A stretch of DNA of 64,000 bases, from contig CAWINP010000004.1 of assembly GCA_963837485.1 (NCBI GenBank), positions 620,001 to 684,000 on the forward strand, written 5' to 3'. The notes under the pieces are model-generated. The model saw only the letters and a list, made by a program, of their open reading frames with translations, was not told where the DNA came from and ran no database searches. Within the stretch, counting starts at the first letter, position 1. Every line of letters begins with the position of its first letter. Of the stretch, positions 31,179 through 39,083 are shown in pieces. The position numbers and the translations under genes are program-made. The stretch comes from Solirubrobacter sp963837485 (GTDB lineage Bacteria; Actinomycetota; Thermoleophilia; Solirubrobacterales; Solirubrobacteraceae).

Positions 31179-32293
31179 TCGCGTTCGCCGAGGCCGAGCT
31201 GTGGGCGCCCGAGACCCGCGCGGACCGGCACGCGTTCTACGCGCGCGTCCGCGCGGCGGGCGAGCCGGTGATGCAGGTCGATCCCGCCTCGGGCGAGCGC
31301 CTGTGGCTGGTGGCGCGCCACCGGGACGTCCGCGAAGGCCTGCGCCACCCCGCGCTCGGCCACGGGGTCCGGGAACCAGCGCCGGCGACCCGGCTCGAGC
31401 GCATCGACGCTCGCCAACTGATCTCGCTCGACCCTCCCGAGCACACGCGCCTGCGCACGCTCGTCAGCCGCGCGTTCACGCCACGCGCCGTGGCGGCGCT
31501 CGAGCCGGGCATCGCCGCGTTCGTCGACGGCCTGATCGACGCCGCACCCGCCGAGCTCGACGGCGTCACCGGCTTCGCCGAGCCGATACCGGTCGCCGTG
31601 ATCGCCGACCTGATCGGCGTGCCGGCGGCCGACCGCGGGACGTTCCGCGCGTGGTCGGCGGCGATCATGTCCGGCGACCCGGACGCGCGCGACGCGGCCA
31701 CGCTGGAGTTCGCGGACTACGTCGACGGCCTCGCGGACCGCCCCGGCTCCGGCCTGATCGCCGAGCTCGCCGGGCTCCTCGACCGCGAGGACTTGATCGC
31801 GATGATCCAGCTGCTGTTGATCGCCGGGCAGGAGACCGCCGTCTACGTGATCGCCAACGGCCTGCGCGCGCTGCTCACGCACCGCGAGCAGTGGGACGCG
31901 CTGTGCGCGGACCCGAGCCTCGCGGCCGCCGCGGTCGAGGAGGTCGTGCGCTTCGACGGGCCGGTCGAGATCGCGCCGCCGCGCGTCGCGCTGGAGCCGT
32001 TCGGCGCGATCCCGCGGGGCGAGAGAGTCGGGCTCGCACTGCTCGCAGCCAACCGTGACCCGGACGCGTTCGAGCAGCCGGACGCGTTCGACATCCGGCG
32101 CGCGGACGTCCATCGCCACCTGGGCTTCGGGCACGGCATCCACTTCTGTCTGGGCGCGGGGCTCGGCCGGCTCGAGGCCCGGGTCGTGTTCCGGCGGCTC
32201 GCCGAGAGGCTTCCGGCCTTGCGCCTCGCCGAGGCCGGCGACGCGTCCGGCTGGATCGAGCCGCATTCCGGGCGGCTCCCATTGCTCGTCTAA
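31175..32293 (+). CDS. Cytochrome P450 (no canonical start codon; AUA proposed)
   Basis: About 372 residues with the P450 landmarks: I-helix LLLIAGQETAV, ExxR in EEVVRFDGPVE, and heme loop GFGHGIHFCLGAGLG with Cys325 as the iron ligand. It is slightly shorter than the usual 400. Conserved sequence begins right after the GH127 stop (AFAEAELWAPETRADRH), but the frame has no ATG, GTG or TTG there; the first are the GTG and ATG about 33 residues in (EPVMQVD). An ATA at 31175, overlapping the TAG stop and 8 nt after GGAGGAG, is the best candidate start. It is presumably a monooxygenase needing a separate ferredoxin; none is nearby. Confidence 0.82.
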   Translation: MVAFAEAELWAPETRADRHAFYARVRAAGEPVMQVDPASGERLWLVARHRDVREGLRHPALGHGVREPAPATRLERIDARQLISLDPPEHTRLRTLVSRAFTPRAVAALEPGIAAFVDGLIDAAPAELDGVTGFAEPIPVAVIADLIGVPAADRGTFRAWSAAIMSGDPDARDAATLEFADYVDGLADRPGSGLIAELAGLLDREDLIAMIQLLLIAGQETAVYVIANGLRALLTHREQWDALCADPSLAAAAVEEVVRFDGPVEIAPPRVALEPFGAIPRGERVGLALLAANRDPDAFEQPDAFDIRRADVHRHLGFGHGIHFCLGAGLGRLEARVVFRRLAERLPALRLAEAGDASGWIEPHSGRLPLLV

Positions 32294-32307
32294 CCAAAGG
32301 AGAGGGG

Positions 32308-34735
32308 ATGAGAGGCACGGGGCTGGCAATCGTCGTCGCGCTCGCGGCGGCGGCCGGCGCAGGCGGGGTGGCGAGCGCGGCCGAGCCGACGTTCGTCAAC
32401 GGGCTGGCGCAGAACGTCTTCTCGGCGAACACCGCGGACTGGATCCGCGGTGAGGGCTGGGTGCAGTCCAACTACGACTCCGATCACGACGGCAAGCTCG
32501 ATCGGATCCACTTCGACGTCACGCGGCCGAAGGAGTCCGCGAGCGGGCTGAAGGTGCCGACGATCATGGAGGCGAGCCCGTACTTCGCGAACCTCGGGCC
32601 GAACAGCAACTGGTCGGTCGACGTCGAGATCGGCTCGCAGCCGCCGGCGCGGCCGTTCCAGCCGGACTTCGCGACCAAGAACACGAGCCCGAAGGTCTCG
32701 ACGGACTTCGAGGCGCAATGGCTGCCGCGCGGGTTCGCGGTCGTGCACGCCGAGAACCCCGGCACCGGCTGGTCGGACGGCTGCCCGACCGACGGCGCGC
32801 CGAACGAGAACGACGCCGTCAAGTCGGTCGTCGACTGGCTCAACGGGCGCGCGCCGGCGTTCACGACGCGTGACGGGGACACGCAGTTGCTCGCCGACTG
32901 GGCCACCGGCAAGGTCGGCATGATGGGCACCTCCTACAACGGCTCGCTGGCGATCGCGGCGGCCGCCACCGGCGTGCAGGGGCTGGACGCGATCGTGCCG
33001 ATCTCCCCCGTCTCGGACTACTACGAGTACTACCGCGCGAATGGCATGGTCCGCGGGCCGGGAGGCTGGCAGGGCGAGGACTCCGACGTGCTCGCCGACG
33101 TCGTCTACACGCGCCAGGACGAGACCTACCCGCGCATGAAGTGCCGCTCGCTGATCGAGCAGATCGGGCGCGACGAGGACCGCGTGAGCGGCGACCGCAA
33201 CGCGTTCTGGGACGAGCGCAACCTCAACGCGCTGGTGCCGAACATGCACGCGGCGGTGCTGCTCGCGCACGGCAACAACGACAACAACGTGATGACCAAG
33301 AACGCCTCGGCGTTCTATGAGGCGGTCAAGAAGCTGGGCCTGCCGCATCAGTTCTTCTTCCACCAGGGCGGCCACGGCGGCGGGCCTCCCGACGTGATGG
33401 TCAACCGCTGGCTCACGCGCTTCCTCTACGGCGTGCAGAACGGGGCCGAGAGCCAGCCGCACTCGTGGGTCGTGCGCTCGGAGACCGGCGCCTGCCCGCC
33501 GCGGCAGACCACGGTCACCGGCGACCAGTCGAACACGACGACGCTGACCGTCGCCGACACGTCGCCGTTCCCGCTCGGCTTCACGCTGACGGTCCCGATC
33601 GTGGGCGGCACTGCAGTCACGCGGGTCATCACCGACATCCCCGACTCGACGCATCTCACGCTGGCGAGCGCCGTGGCCGCGGGCGCCGGACAGAAGGTCG
33701 CCGACGGCGCGACCGTGAACCTGGTGTGCGGCAACCTGAACCCGACGCCGTACGGCGAGTGGCCCGACCCGGCGGCCAGGCCGGTCACTCAGAAGCTCAC
33801 CGCGGCGTCGCCCGGCCGCGGCGCGCTCGGCTTCACCTCCTCGACGCCGGCCGGCACGCTGGAGACGATCACCGACAACGCGTCGATCCCGGCGACGACG
33901 TCGATGAACACCGCGTCCTCGGGGACCCGGCTCGTCTACCAGATGCCGCCGTTCACGCAGCCGGTGCGGATCAGCGGCACGCCGTGGTTGAACCTGCGGA
34001 TGGCGTTCAGCAAGCCGAAGGCGAACCTGACCGGGTTGCTGATCAGCTATCCCGCCGCCGGTGGCAACGGCACGATCCTCTCGCGCGGCTGGCTGGACCC
34101 CGAGAACCGGCATTCCGACCGCGTGAGCGAGCGGGTCGCGCCCGGGACGTTCTACGACCTGCGCTTCGACCTGCAGCCCAAGGACATGGTCATCCCGGCC
34201 GGGCGGCGGCTGGCGGTGATGGTCATCTCGAGCGACTTCGAGCACACGCTGCGGCCCGCGCCGGGGACGCAGCTCACGCTCGACACGGCGGCGAGCAGCG
34301 TGCAGCTGCCGATCGTCGGCGGAGGGCCTGCGCTGTCGGCGGCGAACGGCGATCCGTACGCCGAGGCGGTGGCCGAGGCGCCGGTCGGCGGCACGGTGCC
34401 GGCCACGCTCTCGCTGACGCTCGGGCCGGCCGCCTCCTTCGGCGCGTTCGCGCCGGGCGTGGCGATGGAGTACACGGCGTACGACGGCGGCGAACGTCGT
34501 CTCGACGGCGGGCGACGCGTCGTTGAGCGTGTCCGAACCGGGGCATCTCACGAACGGGTCGTTCTCGCTGCCGGAGGCGCTGCGGGTCGATGTGTCGCCG
34601 GCCTCGTGGACGGGCCCGGTGTCGAACGCGTCAATCGCGATCACGTTCCGCCAGCACATCGGGGCGGGTGACGCCCTCCGAACAGGGACGTATTCCAAGA
34701 CGCTCACGTTCACGCTGTCGACGACGACGCCGTGA
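32308..34735 (+). CDS. Secreted CocE/NonD (X-Pro dipeptidyl-peptidase-like) serine hydrolase, frameshifted near 3' end
   Basis: The gene has a signal peptide (residues 1-24, ending ASAAEP) after a GGAGAGG site. The peptidase S15 core has nucleophile Ser209 in GMMGTSYNG, an acid in HGNNDNNV and a histidine in HQGGHGGG. A beta-sandwich domain of the X-Pro peptidase C-terminal type follows (WLNLRMAFSKPKANL; RPAPGTQLTLD). At about 34485 one extra base shifts the frame. The original frame ends at 34671, while the family-typical tail (SVSEPGHLTNGSFSLPEALR and GTYSKTLTFTLSTTTP) continues in another frame to 34735. The catalytic part is intact, so activity may survive if the shift is real. Confidence 0.85.
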
Positions 34736-34781
34736 GTGGCGCGGCGCCGGTCGCTTCGGCGGCCGGCGCCTCTTCAAGCGT

Positions 34782-34977
34782 GGCGAACGTCAACGGCGGC
34801 AGGTAAGGGGAGCGGGTTTTCAGATCGCGATGACGACCGACCGCGTCCGCGCTCCGAACAGGGGGGTGCCTGCAGAAACGTTGCTCCTGGTAACGAAAAC
34901 GCCGGCACCCCCCTCGCGCCGCCTCGCGAAACGAGCCGCCGGCCTGACCCGCACCCCCTTACAGCCCGCAGTTCGCC
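34782..34977. mobile_element. MITE-like repeat element, copy A
   Basis: GTAAGGGGAGCGGG (34803-34816) and CCCGCACCCCCTTAC (34948-34962) are inverted ends; GGCGAAC/GTTCGCC (34782, 34971) may extend them. Inside, GGGGGGTGCC (34861) and GGCACCCCCC (34904) form a perfect 10-bp stem. Copy B at 35858-36068 shares ends, internal blocks (CCGCGTCCGCGCTCCG, AACGAAA) and layout. It has no coding capacity. It fills most of the 251-nt gap between the hydrolase and the membrane protein gene. Confidence 0.65.
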
Positions 34978-34986
34978 GATCCCGCC

Positions 34987-35538
34987 TCAGCAATCCATCA
35001 GAGGCGCCGCCAGCTCGCCCCCATCCGCCCCCGGCCGCTGCGACGGATGCGCACACAACCACGCCCGCGCCTCGGCCGCGCTCAAACGCTTGAGGTCATA
35101 GTCGCCAGGCCCGTCGGCGAGGCTCAGGACCGGGCCGAGCTGCGCGCCCGGCACCGGATCGCCGCTCGGGAGGAAGCGCGCGCGCGGGTGCGCGGGGTCG
35201 GTGCCGCAGCGCGCGGTGACGCCGTTGCGGGCGAGCACCGCCTCGGCGTCGCGGTTCAACCGCGCGAGCGCCTCGGGCCGGTACCGCATCAAGACCGGCC
35301 CGTCCGAGCCCCCGAACGGGTCGTGCGCGTAGTACGTCCACTCGGCGACCGCGGGCACGGTGCGATCGGGCTTGGGCAGCGCGAAGATCAGGCCCGTGGC
35401 GGCCGCGCCGGTCGTCGCCGTCACGGCGATCAGCAGCGTGACCGCCGCGAGCAGGCGCCGCGGCGGGTGGCGGCGGCGCAGGTCGCGCTCGATCGCCGGC
35501 AGCAGCGCGGCGCGGACGTTCGCCTCGATCGTCGTCAT
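34987..35538 (-). CDS. Single-pass membrane protein, partner of the adjacent sigma gene (anti-sigma-like)
   Basis: A 183-residue protein with a short basic cytoplasmic N-terminus (about 30 residues), one transmembrane helix (LLAAVTLLIAVTATTGAAATG), then about 130 extracytoplasmic residues without recognised domain. The ATG overlaps the stop of the sigma gene (ATGA at 35535-35538), the classical sigma/anti-sigma arrangement. The cytoplasmic part lacks a visible zinc anti-sigma HxxxCxxC motif, so the anti-sigma role rests on position and topology only. With its sigma factor truncated, its job here may be lost. Confidence 0.7.
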   Translation of the reverse strand: MTTIEANVRAALLPAIERDLRRRHPPRRLLAAVTLLIAVTATTGAAATGLIFALPKPDRTVPAVAEWTYYAHDPFGGSDGPVLMRYRPEALARLNRDAEAVLARNGVTARCGTDPAHPRARFLPSGDPVPGAQLGPVLSLADGPGDYDLKRLSAAEARAWLCAHPSQRPGADGGELAAPLMDC

Positions 35539-35857
35539 GACAGCTCTCCTTCGGTGGTGGGGAGGATCGGGCTGCCGCGGTGCTCGCGGCGCAGCGCGCG
35601 CAGCCCGCGCGAGACCTTCAAGCGCGCGTTCTGAGCGCTGCAGCCGAGCCGCGCGGCGATGTCCGCGTAGTCGAGCTGCTCGACCACGCGCAGGAGAACG
35701 GCCTCGCGCGTCGCGGCCGGCAGCGCATCCAGCGCCCGCGACAGCTCCGGCCCGAGCGCGGCGGCGTCGAGCCGGTCGTCGGCGTCGTCGCCCACGTACG
35801 GCTCGAGCTCGACGCCGAGCCGCCGCCGCGCCCGGTCCTCGACGTCCAGCCGCCGGT
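35535..35857 (-). pseudogene. ECF sigma factor lacking region 2 (5'-truncated)
   Basis: The frame encodes only the linker and sigma region 4 (LSRALDALPAATREAVLLRV, LDYADIAARLGCSAQNARL, VSRGLRALRR). Similarity begins at NRRLDVEDRARRR, and everything upstream is the repeat element B starting at 35858. The open frame runs on to 35924 but that part is element sequence with no homology. Region 2, needed for -10 recognition and core binding, is absent, and no detached region-2 coding sequence was found between 36069 and the MarR gene. Its stop overlaps the ATG of the membrane protein gene. Confidence 0.78.
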
Positions 35858-36068
35858 TAAGGGGTGCGCAGCTTGAATCGCGATCAGGATCGATCGCCAC
35901 AGTGCGCGAAACGACCACGATCAACCGCGTCCGCGCTCCGCTCGCTGGGGGTGCGTAACGAAAGCGTCGTATATGGACACTTTCGCTACGCCCCCTCCTG
36001 GCACGCGCGAGAAACGATCATCCGCGGGCAGCGAAACTGGCCCGCACCCCTTACTGGCGCAGTTCGCC
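35858..36068. mobile_element. MITE-like repeat element, copy B
   Basis: TTAAGGGGTGCGCA (35857-35870) and CCCGCACCCCTTAC (36041-36054) are inverted ends. The right flank GCAGTTCGCCG matches the corresponding flank of copy A. An internal stem pairs GGGGTGCGTAACGAAAG (from 35947) with CTTTCGCTACGCCCC (from 35980). It abuts the truncated 5' end of the sigma gene. The following 36069-36106 holds nothing recognisable. Confidence 0.65.
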
Positions 36069-36106
36069 GGCCTCGGCAAGGCGCCGCGCGGAGTTCACGC
36101 AGGGCG

Positions 36107-36565
36107 TCACTCCTCGCTCAGACGCTCCATGTGCCGCCTGCCGACCTCGGTCGTCGCCCGCAGGAGCTCGAGCAGGCGCTCCAGGTCCGCGCGTGTGAAC
36201 CCACCGAGCGCCGCGCGCCAATCGGCGGCCATCGGCGCCCAGATCTCGGCGGCCCGCGCGTAGAACTCCGGCGTCACCTCGAGCTTGACGCGGCGGCGGT
36301 CCGACGGGTCGGCGACGCGGCGCGCGTAACCGGCGCGCTCCAACCGATCGATCACGCCCGTGACGGCGCCGGTGGTCAGCCCTGCCGCCACCGCGAGCTC
36401 GCCCGCGGTGAGCCCGCCGGCGTTCTCGATCGCGTTCAGCGCGAGCAGGTCCGTGCGATTCACGCCCAGCCGCTTGGCGGCGAGGTTGTCGATCGCATCG
36501 TCCTGGTTGCCGCTGTCGCGGAACGCCGAGATCAGCTCGTCGATGAGTCGGTCCTTGCCGATCAT
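36107..36565 (-). CDS. MarR-family transcriptional regulator
   Basis: This 152-residue protein starts at the ATG at 36565 (MIGKDRLIDELISAFRDSG); a longer frame crosses the VOC promoter and is rejected. The winged helix is LTAGELAVAAGLTTGAVTGV with the wing ERAGYARRVADPSDRRRVKL; the C-terminal dimer helix is LERLLELLRATTEVG. It is divergent from the VOC gene at 36617, with a palindrome between them, so it probably represses that gene and itself. Confidence 0.88.
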   Translation of the reverse strand: MIGKDRLIDELISAFRDSGNQDDAIDNLAAKRLGVNRTDLLALNAIENAGGLTAGELAVAAGLTTGAVTGVIDRLERAGYARRVADPSDRRRVKLEVTPEFYARAAEIWAPMAADWRAALGGFTRADLERLLELLRATTEVGRRHMERLSEE

Positions 36566-36567
36566 TG

Positions 36568-36582
36568 TCTTAGTTGCTAAGA
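36568..36582. promoter_or_regulatory. Palindromic operator between MarR and VOC genes
   Basis: TCTTAG-TTG-CTAAGA is a perfect dyad with 6-bp arms, AT-rich against the local background, directly upstream of the MarR ATG. Two AAGATACT copies (36579-36602) in the same 51-bp gap may include the -10 region of the VOC promoter. Confidence 0.6.
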
Positions 36583-36616
36583 TACTTGGTAGGTAAGATA
36601 CTACCAGGAGCGAACG

Positions 36617-36997
36617 ATGACCAAGATCGAGATGCGGCTCGAGCTGATCCAGGTGCCGGTGTCCGACATCGACCGGGCGAAGGCGTTCTATGTCGACCAG
36701 GTGGGCTTCAACGCCGACCACGACCACCGGGTCAACGAGCAGCTGCGCTTCATCCAGCTCACACCGCCCGGCTCGAGGTGCTCGATCGCGCTCACCACCG
36801 GCGCCCACCACATGACGCCGGGCAGCATCGAGGGCCTGCAGGTCGTCGTCGACGACGCCGCCGCGGCCCGCGCCGAGCTGATCGAGCGCGGGGTCGAGGC
36901 GAGCGACGTCCAGGAGTTCCCGTGGGGCCGGTTCGTGTTCTTCAGCGACCCCGATGGCAACCGCTGGTCCGTGCAGCAGATCGTCCGGCCGTCCTAG
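36617..36997 (+). CDS. VOC-family protein
   Basis: A 126-residue single glyoxalase-fold protein with MRLELIQVPVSDIDRAKAFY at the start and FFSDPDGNRWSVQQIV at the end. AGGAG lies 6 nt before the ATG. The close resemblance of its N-terminal motif to the protein at 3236 suggests paralogy. It is probably regulated by the divergent MarR gene. Its stop overlaps that of the convergent membrane protein gene by 4 nt. Substrate unknown. Confidence 0.87.
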   Translation: MTKIEMRLELIQVPVSDIDRAKAFYVDQVGFNADHDHRVNEQLRFIQLTPPGSRCSIALTTGAHHMTPGSIEGLQVVVDDAAAARAELIERGVEASDVQEFPWGRFVFFSDPDGNRWSVQQIVRPS

Positions 36998-37560
36998 TCA
37001 CCGGGCAACAGCAGCAGGGCGCCGGCGAGGAAGCAGAGGCCGCCGATCGCGGTGCCGATGTTCGAGATCCCCGCGCTGACCGGCTCCATCGTCGAGGGCT
37101 CGACCAGCGACGCGATCGCCGAGACGCCGAAGGCGACCGACCCGAGCAGGTTGAGCGCGGCGATCCACCAGTCGCGCGTCCGCCCGCGAGCGACGAGCGC
37201 GTAGGCCATCGCGCTCGAGACGAGGAAGCAGACCGAGCCGAAGACGTCCGGCGTCCACACGCGCAGGTCGACGCGTTGCACGTCCTGCAGCGAGTGCAGC
37301 GTGCTGAGGTTGAAGAAGACCGTGCCGGCGAGCTGGATCAGCGAGGCTCGCCGGCCCGGTCCGCCCTGCGCGAACTGCATCGCCGCCGCGGTCGTGAAGA
37401 AGAGCGAGCCGATGAAGTAGACGGCGGCGAGCGCCGTCACGGACGCCGTACCCCACTGGGCGACGATCGACGCGCCGGCGAAGCAGGCGGACCCGACCGC
37501 GAACAGCAGCCCCATCCAGACGGTCAGCGAGGCATGCCGGATCTCGGCCTCCACGGCCAT
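36994..37560 (-). CDS. Membrane protein with YrhK-like segments
   Basis: This 188-residue protein has about six hydrophobic helices in pairs (WMGLLFAVGSACFAGASIV; VYFIGSLFFTTAAAMQF; VFGSVCFLVSSAMAYALV; GGLCFLAGALLLLPGD). The paired-helix pattern with internal repetition resembles YrhK-domain proteins of unknown function. The start is the ATG at 37560. It diverges from the zwf gene at 37641. Confidence 0.65.
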   Translation of the reverse strand: MAVEAEIRHASLTVWMGLLFAVGSACFAGASIVAQWGTASVTALAAVYFIGSLFFTTAAAMQFAQGGPGRRASLIQLAGTVFFNLSTLHSLQDVQRVDLRVWTPDVFGSVCFLVSSAMAYALVARGRTRDWWIAALNLLGSVAFGVSAIASLVEPSTMEPVSAGISNIGTAIGGLCFLAGALLLLPGD

Positions 37561-37589
37561 ATCCTGATCGCCCGCGCAATCGCGGCGTT

Positions 37590-37611
37590 CATACGCATCG
37601 GGTGATTGCAG
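37590..37611 (+). promoter_or_regulatory. CGGGTGAT-type motif upstream of zwf (copy 1)
   Basis: CATACGCATCGGGTGATTGC lies 51 bp upstream of the zwf ATG. Closely related sequences occur at 57449, 59635, 62065 (minus) and 63648, in similar positions. It may be a promoter element of an alternative sigma factor or an operator. Confidence 0.4.
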
Positions 37612-37640
37612 CGGGCGTGCGCGCGCGTCTAATCGTCGGC

Positions 37641-39083
37641 ATGGGCGCTGACGTGATCACCCCCACCCCCGCCGCCGACCCGCCACCGCCGCTGACGGAG
37701 AACCGCCCCGCCGACGCCTTCGTCGCGTTCGGGATCACCGGCGACCTCGCCAAGCTGATGACGCTCCCGGCGCTGTACCGGCTCGAGCAGCGCGGGCTCC
37801 TGGACTGCCGCGTGATCGGCGTCGCGGTCGACGACTGGACCGTCGAGCAGCTGCGCGAGCACGCCCGCCGCTGCATCGAGGCGGCCGGCGACACGTTCGA
37901 GCCGCACGTGTTCGAGCGCTTCGCGGCGCGGCTTTCCTATCTGAGCGGCGACTTCGGCGACCAGGCGACGTTCGACCGCCTGGGCGAGCTGCTCGGCGGG
38001 GCGCGCACGCCGGTCTTCTACCTCGAGATCCCGCCGTTCCTGTTCGCCACCGTCGTTGAGGGGCTCGCCGCGGCCGGGCTCACGCCCGGGGCCCGCGTCG
38101 TGGTGGAGAAGCCCTTCGGCCACGACGTCGCGTCCGCGCGCGAGCTCAACGACAAGATGCACACGCACCTCGACGAGAGCCAGCTGTACCGGATCGACCA
38201 CTTCCTCGGGAAGATGGGGTTGGAGGAGATCCTCTACCTGCGGTTCGCGAACTCGCTGCTGGAGCCGGTCTGGAACCGCCACAACGTCGCGAGCGTGCAG
38301 ATCACGATGGCCGAGAAGTTCGGCGTCGAGGACCGCGGCCACTTCTACGACCGCGTGGGCGCGCTGCGAGACGTCGTCGTCAACCACCTGATGCAGGTGC
38401 TCGCCGCCGTGGCGATGGAGGTCCCGGCGGGCAGCGACGTGTCCACGCTCAAGGACTGCGAGTTCGCGCTGTTTCGCTCGATGGCCGACGCCGACCCGGC
38501 GCAGTACGTGCGCGGGCAGTACGACGGCTACCTCGACGTCCCCGGCGTGGCCGCGGACTCCACGACCGAGACGTATGCCGCGATGCGGCTGGAGATCGAC
38601 AACTGGCGCTGGTCGGGCGTGCCGTTCTTCATCCGCACCGGCAAGCACCTGCCGGTGACCCAGACCGAGGTGCGCCTGGTCTTCCACCGGCCCCCGCCGT
38701 TGCGCTTCGTGCGCGGCCTGCGTCACCGTCCCGATCCCGGGCAGCTGGTGATCAAGCTCGACCCGTCGACCGGCGTGCGCCTGGTGCTCGCCGCCCACCG
38801 GGCGGCGACCACGGACGCCGAGGCGATCACGCTCGACATGGGGTTCGCGGAGGAGGGCGGCGAGGCGCCCGCGCCGTACGAGGTGCTGCTCGCCGACGCG
38901 ATGGAGGGCGAGAGCGCGCGCTTCACGCGCCAGGACGGCGTCGTCGAGGCGTGGCGGGTGATGCAGCCGCTGCTCGATGCCCCGCCCGGAGTTCACGCCT
39001 ACGCCAAGGGCTCGTGGGGCCCGACCGCCGCCGAGCGGCTGGTCGCGGGCCTCGGCCGCTGGCACGCGCCGTGGGTGTCGTGA
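37641..39083 (+). CDS. zwf: Glucose-6-phosphate dehydrogenase (copy 1)
   Basis: This 480-residue enzyme oxidises glucose 6-phosphate to 6-phosphogluconolactone with reduction of NADP (or NAD), the entry to the pentose phosphate pathway. Visible signatures are the coenzyme loop GITGDLAK, substrate loop EKPFGHD, and the active-site motif RIDHFLGK, with RGQYDGY later. The start is the ATG at 37641. Its TGA overlaps the ATG of the GMC gene. No 6-phosphogluconolactonase, gnd or opcA is nearby, so this copy serves the cassette rather than a full pathway cluster. The paralogue at 55617 is closely similar along its length. Confidence 0.93.
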   Translation: MGADVITPTPAADPPPPLTENRPADAFVAFGITGDLAKLMTLPALYRLEQRGLLDCRVIGVAVDDWTVEQLREHARRCIEAAGDTFEPHVFERFAARLSYLSGDFGDQATFDRLGELLGGARTPVFYLEIPPFLFATVVEGLAAAGLTPGARVVVEKPFGHDVASARELNDKMHTHLDESQLYRIDHFLGKMGLEEILYLRFANSLLEPVWNRHNVASVQITMAEKFGVEDRGHFYDRVGALRDVVVNHLMQVLAAVAMEVPAGSDVSTLKDCEFALFRSMADADPAQYVRGQYDGYLDVPGVAADSTTETYAAMRLEIDNWRWSGVPFFIRTGKHLPVTQTEVRLVFHRPPPLRFVRGLRHRPDPGQLVIKLDPSTGVRLVLAAHRAATTDAEAITLDMGFAEEGGEAPAPYEVLLADAMEGESARFTRQDGVVEAWRVMQPLLDAPPGVHAYAKGSWGPTAAERLVAGLGRWHAPWVS

